Origin: Nonomuraea glycinis
GTDB taxonomy: Bacteria; Actinomycetota; Actinomycetes; Streptosporangiales; Streptosporangiaceae
Length of the DNA stretch: 64,000 nt
NCBI RefSeq assembly: GCF_014646515.1
Contig: NZ_BMNK01000028.1
Coordinates: forward strand, 32,872 to 96,871
Reading direction: 5' to 3'
The translations under genes and the position numbers were made by a program. Shown here piece after piece: positions 1 through 8,247 of this stretch (the first letter of the stretch is position 1; each line of letters opens with the position of its first letter). The notes under the pieces are model-generated. The model made no database searches. It had not been told where the DNA came from and saw only the letters and a list, made by a program, of their open reading frames with translations.

Positions 1-432
1 CTGCGGCCACTGCCCGTACGGCCCCCGCCCCGGTGGCGGCGGAGGGGGCGGAGGCGGCGGCTGCTGCCACTGCGGCGGCGGGGGAGGGGGTGGGTAGGGC
101 CGGCCTTGCGGAGGCGGGTAGGGGCTCCCCTGCGGGGGCTGCTGCGGGTACGGGTTCCCCGGCGGCGGCCCCTGCGGGTACGGATTCCCGTGCGGCGGCC
201 CCTGCGGGTGCGGGTTCCCCGGCGGTGGCCCCTGCGGGTACGGATTCTCCTGCGGGTACGGATTTCCCTGCGGTGGGTAAGGATTGGCCGGCGCGTTGGG
301 TGGGTACGGGTTGTTCGGCGGACGCCCGCCCGGTGCTTCGCCGTACCCCGGTGGGGGCCAAGGGCGCGAGGGTGGCCGCTGGGGCTGTCCTGGCCCCTGA
401 GGCGCGGGAGGGTACTGCCCGTTGCCTGTCAC
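1..432 (-). CDS. Pro/Gly/Tyr-rich N-terminal region of a protein, cut by the window edge
   Basis: The minus strand is open from a GTG at 432 to the window edge, 144 codons without a stop. An AAGGGG ribosome site lies about 7 bases before the GTG. The product is almost entirely Pro, Gly, Gln, Asn and Tyr, with repeated units of the type GNPYPQGPPP followed by polyproline runs. In actinobacteria such N-termini usually sit in front of transmembrane segments (DUF4190- or RDD-type proteins), but no membrane segment lies inside the window, so the family is unknown. The plus strand is also open here; that reading is an Ala/Arg/Gly-rich shadow. Confidence 0.6.
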   Translation of the reverse strand, partial: MTGNGQYPPAPQGPGQPQRPPSRPWPPPGYGEAPGGRPPNNPYPPNAPANPYPPQGNPYPQENPYPQGPPPGNPHPQGPPHGNPYPQGPPPGNPYPQQPPQGSPYPPPQGRPYPPPPPPPQWQQPPPPPPPPPPGRGPYGQWPQ

Positions 433-634
433 CGTGTCGCCCCTTAATGCGGTTTGTCCCCTAATGGGTGGCCAAGTGAGTCACTCATCGAAACTTTGCC
501 AAATTTGGGGCAGAAGCATACTCATTTATCACCCGTCACGGATGTAGCAGTGCTCGGTTACAGTCCGAAATCATTCGAGGTGATCTCCGCTATGTCCCCC
601 ACCGCGCGGCGGGCGTTGTCCTAGCTTCTTTGAC
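433..634. other. Divergent intergenic region before the LysR gene
   Basis: About 200 bases between the Pro-rich gene (leftward) and the LysR gene (rightward). It is visibly AT-richer than its surroundings around 480-530 and contains AAACTTTGCCAAA at 491-503 and CAAATTTG just after it. It presumably carries both promoters. I cannot assign -35/-10 boxes with confidence. Confidence 0.4.
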
Positions 635-1507
635 ATGAACCTCCAGCAGCTCCGCTATGTGGTCGCGACTGCGGAGCACCGCACCATGACCGACGCGGCC
701 AGGTCGCTTTACATCGCACAACCTGCGCTTTCGCGTGCGATCCGGGATCTGGAGCGAGAGCTGGGCATGACGCTCTTCGCTCGCTCCGGGCGCGGTGTAG
801 TGGTGACCGCACACGGCCGCCGGGTGGTGAAGCTGGCCAGGGAGGCGCTCGACGCGGTCCGCGAGATAGAGGGCCTGGCCCACCACGGCGGTCCCGCCGG
901 GGAAGCCGAGCTTCGCATCGCCTCCACGCCCAGCCTCGAACCCGGCCTCGCAGGGCGGCTTCTGCCCGCCTACACCGCCGAGCACCCCGGCGTCCGCGTG
1001 CACATCGTGCGCTGCGACGGCCGTGATGCCGTGGTCAGTGCCATCAGGGACCAGCGGGCCGATCTCGGCCTGACGGACCTGCCGGTGCCCGGCGACCTCG
1101 TCACCCATCCCCTCGAACGCCAGGAGATCGTGCTGATCTCCCCTCCCGCCCTCGAACTGCCCAACCCCGTCCCGATGTGCCGTCTCGACGGCATGCGGCT
1201 GGCCCTGCCCGCGCGGGGCAGCGTCCGTCGCAGGGAACTGGAGGCGATGTTCGGCAAGTACGCGGTCAACCCCGTCGTGGTGCTCGAAACCGACGAGCGC
1301 AACGGCTGGCTGAACGCCGTACGCGCGGGCCAGGCCTCACTGCTCTGGTACCGCGGCATGGCCGAGCAGGCCGGCCGGGCCGGTCTGGTGGTCCGTTCGC
1401 TCGAACCCGCCGTGCGGCGCGTCATCGCCGTGGTGCACGCGCGCCGCCGCCTCCCGCTGATCGCCCAGGACTTCCTGGCGACGGCCGAGAAGGGCACCGC
1501 CGCCTAG
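635..1507 (+). CDS. LysR family transcriptional regulator
   Basis: 290 aa, a normal length for the family. Residues 1-60 form the LysR winged helix-turn-helix, beginning MNLQQLRYVVATAEHRTMTD and including the recognition-helix segment AQPALSRAIRDLERELG. Residues about 90-285 form the periplasmic-binding-protein-like effector domain. LysR proteins normally control an adjacent gene and bind a small co-inducer. Here the only divergent neighbour is the Pro-rich protein at 1-432 and the downstream gene is convergent, so the target is unclear. The start is the ATG that gives the canonical MNLxQLRYF-type N-terminus; no strong Shine-Dalgarno is visible before it. Confidence 0.9.
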   Translation: MNLQQLRYVVATAEHRTMTDAARSLYIAQPALSRAIRDLERELGMTLFARSGRGVVVTAHGRRVVKLAREALDAVREIEGLAHHGGPAGEAELRIASTPSLEPGLAGRLLPAYTAEHPGVRVHIVRCDGRDAVVSAIRDQRADLGLTDLPVPGDLVTHPLERQEIVLISPPALELPNPVPMCRLDGMRLALPARGSVRRRELEAMFGKYAVNPVVVLETDERNGWLNAVRAGQASLLWYRGMAEQAGRAGLVVRSLEPAVRRVIAVVHARRRLPLIAQDFLATAEKGTAA

Positions 1508-1535
1508 CGCGGTCGATCGCCGGATCCCGCACCGG

Positions 1536-2888
1536 TCACCCGCGGGGCAGCCACACCACCACGCGCAGCCCGGGGGAGGCGTCCTCCAGGTGCACCGTGC
1601 CGCCGTGCGCGCGCACGGTCTCACGGACGATCGCCAGCCCGAGCCCCGCGCCGCCCTCGTCGCGGCCGCGGCCGGAGTCGAGCCTGGTGAAGCGGTTGAA
1701 CACCCGCTCCCGATCCTCCTCGGGTACACCGGGGCCGTCGTCGGTCACCGTCAGCGTGCCGTCGCCGGTCAGCGCCACCTCGATCGTCGACGTGGCGTGC
1801 CGGACGGCATTGTCGATCAGGTTGGTCAGCACGCGGCTCAGGTCGAGCGCGTCGCCGCTGACCACCAGCGGCTCGCAGGCGGTCAGCCGCACGTCACCGT
1901 AACGGTCGGCGATCTGCCGGGTCACCTGGTCGAGGTCGACGGGCTCCGTCCGGGCGGGCACCCCGCCGCGCTCGTCCAGCCGGGCGAGCGCGAGCAGGTC
2001 CTCGGCGAGCTTGGACAGCCGCATGGTGTCCTCCAGGACGCCTTCGGCCGTCTCGCGCCAGTCCTGGCCCTCGGGGTGCCCGAGGGCCACCTCGAGCTGC
2101 AGGCGGATGCTGGCCAGCGGGCTGCGCAGCTCGTGCGAGGCGTCGGAGACCAGCGCGCGCTGGCGCTGCTCGGCCTCCTCCAGCCTGGCCAGCATGTCGT
2201 TGAGCGTGGTGGCCAGCGAGTGCACCTCGTCCTTCGACTCGGGCACCGGCAGCCTGCGGGACCTGGCGGTGTGCGTGATCTCGGCGGCGCCGCGGCGCAG
2301 CGCGGTGATCGGGCGCAGCGTCCTGCCGATGATCACCCAGCTCGCCGCGGCCAGCAGCACGATCAGCAGCGGCGTGCCGATCAGCAGCACCCGGCCGGCC
2401 GTGGCCAGGCTCATCTGGATCTCCGCGACCGGCCTGGCCGCGATCACGGTCTGGCCGCGGTCGGCCCGCACCACGACCACGCGCAGCGGCCCGGGGATCG
2501 CGTACGGCCGGCCGTCCAGGAAGGTGGCCTCGCCGCCCTCGCGCAGCACCCGCTCCCGGGCGGCCGCGGCCAGCAGCGGCACCAGCCGGTCGGCTCCGTA
2601 GGTGACATGCGTGATGCGCCCGCCGGCGTCCACGACCTGCACGATGGTGCCGTCGTTGGTGGTGATCGGGGTCGTCAGCGTGCCCGCGTCGGCGTGCACG
2701 CGCACGGTCTGGGCCTGTTGCCTGGTCGACTCGTCGACGGTGTCGATCAGCGCCCGGTCCAGCACGGTGACCAGCACCGACGCCGAGACGGCCAGCGCCA
2801 GGGCGAGCACCGCCGCGGCCACCACGGTCAGCCGGAAGCGCAGCCCCTGGCGCCGCCACCAGGCCAGCGGGCTGTCAGCCACCGTCAC
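1536..2888 (-). CDS. Two-component sensor histidine kinase (OmpR-type partner)
   Basis: 450 aa membrane sensor kinase. An N-terminal transmembrane helix (about 18-42) and a second near 165-188 bracket an extracellular sensor of about 120 aa. A HAMP segment follows, then HisKA with the phospho-accepting His in DASHELRSPLASIR, then HATPase_c with N (LIDNAVRHA), G1 (DDGPGVPEEDR) and G2 (GGAGLGLAIV) boxes. It autophosphorylates and passes phosphate to the response regulator encoded just upstream. The two genes overlap by 14 bases (2875-2888), which implies translational coupling. The signal sensed is unknown; divergent genes for a LolA-like protein and an ABC exporter suggest an envelope or drug stimulus. 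Confidence 0.93.
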   Translation of the reverse strand: MTVADSPLAWWRRQGLRFRLTVVAAAVLALALAVSASVLVTVLDRALIDTVDESTRQQAQTVRVHADAGTLTTPITTNDGTIVQVVDAGGRITHVTYGADRLVPLLAAAARERVLREGGEATFLDGRPYAIPGPLRVVVVRADRGQTVIAARPVAEIQMSLATAGRVLLIGTPLLIVLLAAASWVIIGRTLRPITALRRGAAEITHTARSRRLPVPESKDEVHSLATTLNDMLARLEEAEQRQRALVSDASHELRSPLASIRLQLEVALGHPEGQDWRETAEGVLEDTMRLSKLAEDLLALARLDERGGVPARTEPVDLDQVTRQIADRYGDVRLTACEPLVVSGDALDLSRVLTNLIDNAVRHATSTIEVALTGDGTLTVTDDGPGVPEEDRERVFNRFTRLDSGRGRDEGGAGLGLAIVRETVRAHGGTVHLEDASPGLRVVVWLPRG

Positions 2889-3549
2889 CGGCCAGCCGGT
2901 AGCCCGCGCCGCGGACGGTCTGCAGGGCGTTCCTGCCGAACGGGCCGTCGATCTTGCGGCGCAGATAGCCGACGTAGACCTCCACCACGTTCGGATCGGT
3001 GTCGAAGGTGTCCCACACGTGCTCCAGGATCTCCGCCTTGGACACCACCTCGTCGCGCCTGCGCATCAGGAACTCCAGCAGCGCGAACTCCCGGGGGGTC
3101 AGCTCGATCGCCGTCTCGCCGCGCAGCACCCGGCGCCGCGCGGGGTCCAGCGACAGGTCCCCGGCGCCCAGCACGGCGGGCCGCCGCCCCGAGTCGCGCC
3201 GCAGCAGCGCGCGCAGCCTGGCCACCAGCACCACGTAGGAGAACGGCTTGGTCAGGTAGTCGTCGGCGCCCAGATCCAGGCCGTCGGCCATGTCGTACTC
3301 GCCGTCCTTGGCCGACAGCATGAGGATCGGCACCCAGTTCTCCTCCGCGCGCAACTGCTTGCACACGTTGTAGCCCGAGAGCCTGGGCAGCATGATGTCC
3401 AGCACCACCACGTCGTACTCGCCGTGCCTGGCCTCGTGCAGCCCCTGTTCGCCGTCGTGGGCGAGGTCCACGGCGAAGCCCTCGGCCTGCAGCCCCCGCT
3501 GGAGCGCGGCGGCCATCCGCCGCTCGTCCTCGACGACAAGTACTCTCAT
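2875..3549 (-). CDS. OmpR/PhoB-family response regulator
   Basis: 224 aa. The receiver domain (1-115) starts MRVLVVEDERRMAAALQRGL, with the acidic pair, the phospho-accepting Asp in DVVVLDIMLPRLSG and the switch Lys in DYLTKPFSYVVL. The C-terminal winged helix (about 125-220) has the OmpR-type signature ELTPREFALLEFLMRRRDEV and VEVYVGYLRRKID. It is the first gene of the pair with the overlapping kinase gene. Its start faces the LolA-like/ABC operon across a 127-base region that carries repeated CTGAGA/CTCAGG elements, probably its operator. Confidence 0.93.
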   Translation of the reverse strand: MRVLVVEDERRMAAALQRGLQAEGFAVDLAHDGEQGLHEARHGEYDVVVLDIMLPRLSGYNVCKQLRAEENWVPILMLSAKDGEYDMADGLDLGADDYLTKPFSYVVLVARLRALLRRDSGRRPAVLGAGDLSLDPARRRVLRGETAIELTPREFALLEFLMRRRDEVVSKAEILEHVWDTFDTDPNVVEVYVGYLRRKIDGPFGRNALQTVRGAGYRLAGDGG

Positions 3550-3572
3550 GTGGCGATTCTCCCGTCCTCCTC

Positions 3573-3619
3573 CTGAGACCTCGCTGAGAAGGCTGAGAGC
3601 GGCCTCAGGCTGTCTCAGG
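3573..3619. promoter_or_regulatory. Repeated CTGAGA/CTCAGG elements, probable response-regulator operator
   Basis: Seen directly: CTGAGA at 3573, 3584 and 3593 (spacings 11 and 9), then the opposite-orientation element CTCAGG at 3604 and 3614 (spacing 10). OmpR-family regulators bind direct repeats spaced by about one helical turn, and these sit between the regulator gene and the divergent LolA-like/ABC operon. Use of the site by this regulator is inferred. Confidence 0.5.
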
Positions 3620-3676
3620 TCTGCCTAAGGATGCATGACGCAGGCTGCACGTATCGACATACCGTTAAGGAGTGAG

Positions 3677-4846
3677 ATGCGTAAAGGCACGTTCATGAGG
3701 TGGGGAGTGCCGATCGCGGCCGCCGCCGTGATCGGGGGCGCGCTGGGCGCCGGTCCGGTCATCGCCGCGGTCAGTGGCGATCCCGTGCTGCCGGAGCGTT
3801 CGGCCCAGCAGTTGCTGGCCGACGCCGCGGCGGCGACCGGCAAGTCGGAGGGTCCGCCGCCGATGTCCGGCACCGTCCAGCAGACGGCGTCGCTCGGCCT
3901 GCCCGCGCTGCCGCAGACGGGCGGCAGCTCGCCGCTCGCCCTGCTGTCGGGGTCGCACGAGGTGAAGGTCTGGTACGGCGGGCAGGACAAGGTACGGGTG
4001 GCGATGCCCACGCAGCTGGCCGAGACCAATCTGATCGTCAACGGCGACCAGGCTTGGTACTGGGACAGCAGCAGCAACACCGCCACCCGGGTCAAGCTCC
4101 CGCAGGGCGGCGAGCGGCCGGGCAGCCTGGCCACGCACCGCCCCGAGGACCTCACGCCGCAGGCGGCGGCGGAGAAGATGCTGGCCCAGGTCGGCGAGCA
4201 CACGGTGATCAGCGTGTCCAACACCGCCGAGGTGGCGGGCCGCCCGGCCTACCAGCTCGTCCTCAAGCCGAAGGCCGAGGGCTCGCTGGTGCAGGAGGTG
4301 CGCCTGGCCCTCGACGGCGAGAACTACATGCCGCTGCGGGTCCAGGTGTTCGCCAAGGGCTCGGCGGAGCCGGCCTTCCAGATCGGTTACACCCAGGTGA
4401 CCTTCACCCCGCCCGCCGCCGAGAACTTCACCTTCACCCCGCCCGCCGGGGCGAAGGTGGAGGAGCAGGACTTCGCCGCGCACAAGCGGGAGATGGGCGG
4501 CGAGCAGCAGGAGCGGGCGAAGGAGGCGGCGCGGGACGTCAAGGTCGTCGGTGAGGGCTGGACGAGCGTCGCGGTGCTGCCCGGGTCGCTGAGCGACCTG
4601 ACCGGCAAGAAGGCCGACGGCGCGACCCCCGGCGGCGAGGAGTCCCGGTTCGGCGGCCGGGACGGGGCCGACCCCGCCGCGCTGCTCGACAGTGTGCTGA
4701 AGTCCGCCACCCCGGTGAGCGGCGAGTGGGGCTCGGGCAAGCTGATCACGACCAAGCTGGCCACCGCCCTGCTGACCGACGACGGCCGGCTCCTGGTCGG
4801 CGCGGTCACCCCGGAGGAGATCACCAAAGCGGCGGGCGTGAAGTGA
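3677..4846 (+). CDS. LolA-like / DUF2092-type exported lipoprotein-carrier-fold protein
   Basis: 389 aa from an ATG at 3677, chosen because AAGGAGTG lies directly upstream (3667-3674); in-frame ATGs at 3635 and 3695 are less well placed. The N-terminus MRKGTFMRWGVPIAAAAVIG is a signal peptide or anchor with cleavage expected near VIAAVSG. The body resembles the LolA/RseB-like fold found in actinobacterial exported proteins: a segment with KVWYGGQDKVRVAM and WYWDSSSNTATRVKLP, then VAGRPAYQLVLKP and a Val/Pro-rich end. Its stop overlaps the GTG of the ABC ATPase gene, so it is translated with the exporter. It is probably an extracytoplasmic partner or lipid-binding component. The family assignment rests on pattern recognition and is moderate. 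Confidence 0.75.
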   Translation: MRKGTFMRWGVPIAAAAVIGGALGAGPVIAAVSGDPVLPERSAQQLLADAAAATGKSEGPPPMSGTVQQTASLGLPALPQTGGSSPLALLSGSHEVKVWYGGQDKVRVAMPTQLAETNLIVNGDQAWYWDSSSNTATRVKLPQGGERPGSLATHRPEDLTPQAAAEKMLAQVGEHTVISVSNTAEVAGRPAYQLVLKPKAEGSLVQEVRLALDGENYMPLRVQVFAKGSAEPAFQIGYTQVTFTPPAAENFTFTPPAGAKVEEQDFAAHKREMGGEQQERAKEAARDVKVVGEGWTSVAVLPGSLSDLTGKKADGATPGGEESRFGGRDGADPAALLDSVLKSATPVSGEWGSGKLITTKLATALLTDDGRLLVGAVTPEEITKAAGVK

Positions 4847-5808
4847 CGACCGTCACCATGGAAGCGGGGGCGCCCATCGGGGCGTCCCCGCCCTCCGCCG
4901 CCATCGTCACCAGCGGCCTGACGAAGCGGTTCCGCGGCGGTCAGGTGGCCGTGGACGCGCTCGACCTGACCGTCCCGCGCGGATCCGTCTTCGGTTTCCT
5001 GGGCCCGAACGGCTCCGGCAAGACCACCACGATCCGCATGCTGCTCGGCCTGGTCGCCCCCACCGAGGGCGAGTGCTCGCTGCTCGGCCTGTCCAGGGCC
5101 GAGGCGCTGCCGAGGGTCGGGGCGCTGGTCGAGGGGCCCGCCTTCTACCCGTACCTGTCCGGTGAGGCCAACCTGCGGCGCTTCGACGCCGCCGACCCCA
5201 CCGCGCCCGCCGGCACCGCCAGGCAGCGGATCGGGCAGGCGCTGGACCGGGTGGGGCTCAGCGCGGCCGCCGGCAAGCGCTACCGCAACTACTCGCTCGG
5301 CATGCGCCAGCGGCTGGCCATCGCCGCCGCCCTGCTCGGCCCGCGCGAGCTGCTCATCCTGGACGAGCCGACCAACGGGCTCGACCCGCAGGGCACCCGC
5401 GAGGTGCGCGCGCTGGTCAAGGAGATCGCCGCCGCGGGCACCACGGTCTTCGTCTCCTCGCACCTGCTGGCCGAGGTCGAGCAGATGTGCACGCACGCCG
5501 CCATCATGCGCACCGGCCAGCTGGTCGCGCAGGGGACCATGGCCTCGCTCAGCGGCGGCCGGGCCACCCGGGTCAGGATCGACACCCCCGACGCCGCCGA
5601 GGCCGCGCGGGTGCTCACCGGGCTCGGCCTGGCGGACGTGCGGGTCGGCGACGACGTGAGCGCCACCCTGGAGGGGCACGCGCCGGAGAAGGTCAACGCC
5701 GCCCTCGTGGGCGAGGGGGTCGCCGTACGCGGGTTCGCGGTCGTACGGCCGAGCCTGGAGGACGTGTTCGTGGGATTGACGGGAGAGGGTTTCGATGTCG
5801 ACGGCTGA
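4843..5808 (+). CDS. ABC transporter ATP-binding protein (ABC-2/drug-export type)
   Basis: 321 aa from a GTG at 4843 that overlaps the preceding stop (GTGA); ATG at 4858 is an alternative. Walker A is GPNGSGKTTT, the Q-loop region follows at VEGPAFYPYLSG, the signature is YSLGMRQRL, Walker B is LLILDEPTNGLD and the switch His is in FVSSHLLAEV. A C-terminal extension of about 80 aa is typical of the BcrA/DrrA/CcmA subfamily. It powers the membrane protein encoded next, whose start overlaps this gene by 14 bases. The unit LolA-like, ATPase, permease lies opposite a two-component system that probably controls it. Confidence 0.93.
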   Translation: MTTVTMEAGAPIGASPPSAAIVTSGLTKRFRGGQVAVDALDLTVPRGSVFGFLGPNGSGKTTTIRMLLGLVAPTEGECSLLGLSRAEALPRVGALVEGPAFYPYLSGEANLRRFDAADPTAPAGTARQRIGQALDRVGLSAAAGKRYRNYSLGMRQRLAIAAALLGPRELLILDEPTNGLDPQGTREVRALVKEIAAAGTTVFVSSHLLAEVEQMCTHAAIMRTGQLVAQGTMASLSGGRATRVRIDTPDAAEAARVLTGLGLADVRVGDDVSATLEGHAPEKVNAALVGEGVAVRGFAVVRPSLEDVFVGLTGEGFDVDG

Positions 5809-6736
5809 GAGCACCGAGGCGCGGACCCGGCGGACGCCCGGACTGGTGCCCGTGGCGGAGACGCTGAGCAGCGCCGAGCGCCGCCCGGCCGAGCCGGTCC
5901 CGCCGTTGCCGCCCGCCCGCAGGCCGTGGGCGTTCTGGCGGCTGCTCGGCTCGGAGCTGGAGCTGACCTTCAAGCGCCCCCGCAACCTGGCGATGCTGGC
6001 CGTGGTGGCCTGTGTGCCGGTCATCGTCGGCATCACGCTGTGGATCGTCGCGGGGGACGAGGCGATGGGCGGGCTGGTCGCCGACGTGGCGGGCAACAGC
6101 CTGATGCTGACGTTCGCCTCGTTCTCGTTCCTGGTGCTGCTGCTGATGCCGATCACCGTCAGCGTGGTGGCGGGCGACTCGATCGCGGGGGAGGCCGGCG
6201 CCGGCACGCTGCGCTACCTGCTGGCCGCGCCCGCCGGGCGCACCCGGCTGCTGGCCGTCAAATACCTGAACGCGGTCGTGTACGGCTACGCCGTCACGGC
6301 GGTCGTCGCGCTGTCGGCGCTGGTCACGGGGCTGATCCTGTTCCCGGCCGGGCCGATGACGCTGCTGTCCGGCAGCACCGTCAGCATGGCGGAAGGCCTG
6401 ACGCGGATCCTCATCAGCGTCGGCTACGTCGGCGCCGGCATGGCCGCGCTGGCCGCGGTCGCGATGGCCCTGTCGGTGTTCACCGAGGTGCCCATCGGCG
6501 CCATCGCGGGCACCATGGTGCTGGTCATCGTCTGCCAGGTGCTGCGGGCGATCCCCCAGCTCAGCGCCCTGGAGCCCTACCTGCTGCCGAGCCGGTTCAC
6601 CAGCTTCGACGCGGTGCTGCGCAGTCCGATCGACACCGGCGCGCTGATGAGCGGCCTGGTGACCTTCGGCGCCTACATCACCTTGTCGCTCACCATCGCC
6701 TGGGCGCACTTCTCCGGCAAGGACATCACCGCGTAG
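5795..6736 (+). CDS. ABC-2 type transporter permease
   Basis: 313 aa with a long hydrophilic N-terminus (about 45 aa, Pro/Arg rich) and six hydrophobic segments beginning at LAMLAVVACVPVIVGITLWI. The pattern GEAGAGTLRYLLAAPAGRTRLL after the second helix is characteristic of ABC-2 permeases (cytoplasmic coupling region). It forms the membrane channel for the ATPase encoded upstream (14-base overlap). The substrate is unknown; a lipid, peptide or drug is typical for this subfamily. Confidence 0.9.
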   Translation: MSTAESTEARTRRTPGLVPVAETLSSAERRPAEPVPPLPPARRPWAFWRLLGSELELTFKRPRNLAMLAVVACVPVIVGITLWIVAGDEAMGGLVADVAGNSLMLTFASFSFLVLLLMPITVSVVAGDSIAGEAGAGTLRYLLAAPAGRTRLLAVKYLNAVVYGYAVTAVVALSALVTGLILFPAGPMTLLSGSTVSMAEGLTRILISVGYVGAGMAALAAVAMALSVFTEVPIGAIAGTMVLVIVCQVLRAIPQLSALEPYLLPSRFTSFDAVLRSPIDTGALMSGLVTFGAYITLSLTIAWAHFSGKDITA

Positions 6737-6771
6737 ACCCCAGCGAGCCAGGCCGCCGAGCGGGGGCTGAG

Positions 6772-6801
6772 CGCCCGTACGGGAACCGTCCCGCACGGGC
6801 G
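6772..6801. terminator. Stem-loop between convergent genes
   Basis: CGCCCGT pairs with ACGGGCG (6772-6778 with 6795-6801), continued after one A/C mismatch by CGGGA with TCCCG around a 4-base ACCG loop. It lies between the ABC permease end and the convergent YcnI gene end, so it probably terminates transcription from both sides. No U-tract is present, as is common in high-GC actinobacteria. Confidence 0.6.
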
Positions 6802-6830
6802 TTCAAGGCCAGGCCGGCGCGTCGGAGGTG

Positions 6831-7547
6831 TCAGGCGGGGCGGCGGCGCAGGGCGAGGACGGCGACCACGATGCCGATGACGCCGACGGCGAGTCCCGCG
6901 CCGCCCAGCAGGCGGGCGGTGCCGTCCGAGGCGGCCGCGCTCGCGGCCGGAGCCACGGAGGGGGCGGCAGCGGGGGCGGAGGCGGCGGTGGTGGCCGTGG
7001 CCACGGCCTTCTCACCGGCCGCCGGGGTGAGCTTGAGGACCGGCGCCGGATGCTCGGCCTCGGTGCCGTCGGTCTTGGGCGCGTCGGCCCAGTCGACCAC
7101 CTCGCCGCCGGAGTAGGTCTGCTTGGTCGGGAAGACGAGCTTGTCGACGCCGGTGGGCAGCTTGCCCATGGAGACCTCGAACTCCTGGAACTGGCCCTTG
7201 CCGATCTCGCCGCCGGACCAGACGACCTTGGTGACGGCCTCGGTGAGCTCGCCGTACTCGGTGGTGACCGGCTTGGGCAGCTTGCCTTCGGTGACCTTGA
7301 CGTCCCAGCCGGGCACCGGCTTGACCGAGACGAAGGCCAGCGGGTGGTCGGCGGGGAAGGACACCTCGACCTTGACCGTCTTGGCGTCGTCGCGCTCGTT
7401 CGGCACCCGGAAGGCGACCTTGCTGAAGCCGCCCTGCTCGGCGGTGCCCGGGTTGATCGTGACGTGGGCCAGCGCGGGGAGCGCGAGGCCGAGGGTGAGG
7501 GCGGTGCTGGCGGCGAGCACGGTGGCCGCGCGGCGCATCAGGGACAT
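6831..7547 (-). CDS. YcnI-type (DUF1775) copper-binding exported membrane protein
   Basis: 238 aa from ATG 7547, preceded by GTGGAG 7 bases upstream; a GTG at 7559 is the in-frame alternative. A signal peptide ends ...LPALA before HVTINPGTAEQGGF, so the mature protein would begin with His, as in YcnI, where the N-terminal His takes part in copper binding. The YcnI domain runs to about residue 165 (FRVPNERDDAKTVKVEVSFP, PGWDVKV, VVWSGGEI). An Ala/Pro-rich linker and a C-terminal helix plus RRR form a membrane anchor. It probably handles Cu(II) outside the cell. It follows a gene for a small membrane protein at 7596-8135 on the same strand. Confidence 0.88.
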   Translation of the reverse strand: MSLMRRAATVLAASTALTLGLALPALAHVTINPGTAEQGGFSKVAFRVPNERDDAKTVKVEVSFPADHPLAFVSVKPVPGWDVKVTEGKLPKPVTTEYGELTEAVTKVVWSGGEIGKGQFQEFEVSMGKLPTGVDKLVFPTKQTYSGGEVVDWADAPKTDGTEAEHPAPVLKLTPAAGEKAVATATTAASAPAAAPSVAPAASAAASDGTARLLGGAGLAVGVIGIVVAVLALRRRPA

Positions 7548-7595
7548 ACGAAACTCCACTTGGGTGATCCGGGGGGAAGGAAAGGTGTCAGACGC

Positions 7596-8135
7596 TCAGG
7601 CGGGCAGCGGAGGACCGCGCCTGGCGACGGAGTGACGGAGGAGCGAGCCGACGGGCACGGCGCGTACGCGCACGATCGGCGCGGCCGGCCGGGTCGACGG
7701 GGGGCCGCCCGGGCGCGGCAGCAGGGTGAGCCGGCCGCCGAGGCGGCGCAGCATCGCCCACAGCGCGGCCTCGCCGCGCGCCAGCCAGCAGCCGGTGACG
7801 AGCGTGGCGGTCAGGTGGGCCAGCAGCATGCCGAGCGCGTCGCCCAGCCCCTGGCCGTGCAGGTGCGCGACGACGTAGCCGCTGCCGTCACCGCCGCCGA
7901 ACAGCTCGTGCAGGCCGAGCTGGCCCACGACGAGGGCGGTGTTGATGACCGAGGTCGGCCGCTCCCTGCGGGACAGCGCCAGGGCGAGCGCGAGCACCAG
8001 GGCCAGGCCCAGCGCGGCCGTCCAGGGGCCGGGTCCGACGCCGCCGCCGAGCCAGTGCGCCAGGGCGGCGAGCGTCACGCAGACGGCGGCGAAGGCCGCC
8101 GTCCTGGCGAGTCTGAGTGGCAGGTACGCGTGCAT
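7596..8135 (-). CDS. Small polytopic membrane protein upstream of the YcnI gene
   Basis: 179 aa from ATG 8135, with about four hydrophobic segments (TAAFAAVCVTLAALAHWLGG, AALGLALVLALALAL, a central GLHELFGGGDGSGYVVAHLHGQGLG region and LLAHLTATLVTGCWL) and a basic, Pro-rich cytoplasmic tail. The His-rich middle segment and the position 48 bases upstream of the YcnI gene suggest a role in copper handling. I do not recognise a named family. The frame stays open to 8498, but the region beyond 8135 overlaps a divergent gene and lacks coding character. Confidence 0.7.
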   Translation of the reverse strand: MHAYLPLRLARTAAFAAVCVTLAALAHWLGGGVGPGPWTAALGLALVLALALALSRRERPTSVINTALVVGQLGLHELFGGGDGSGYVVAHLHGQGLGDALGMLLAHLTATLVTGCWLARGEAALWAMLRRLGGRLTLLPRPGGPPSTRPAAPIVRVRAVPVGSLLRHSVARRGPPLPA

Positions 8136-8247
8136 GGGTGTGCCACATGGTCTCACGGGAAGGGCATCGGCGAAGCTCAGACCGCGCAATGCTGGGTGAT
8201 ATAGGGCGTTTGTCGCTAAGGTCAGTGCCGACCACGTTGACATAGAG

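Noticed and set aside
33..464. Ala/Gly-rich and Arg-rich plus-strand frames at the window start
   Set aside because: They have no ribosome site, and the minus strand gives an ordered Pro/Tyr/Gln repeat protein with a plausible GTG and AAGGGG.
491..503. AAACTTTGCCAAA upstream of the LysR gene, close to the Corynebacterium RamB consensus
   Set aside because: One base longer than the consensus and not similar to the palindrome found before aceA and ramB here. It is not next to a glyoxylate gene. Too weak to call.
6828..8204. A 458-codon plus-strand frame opposite the YcnI gene
   Set aside because: Gly/Arg/His-rich shadow. The minus strand shows a signal peptide, a YcnI domain and an anchor helix.
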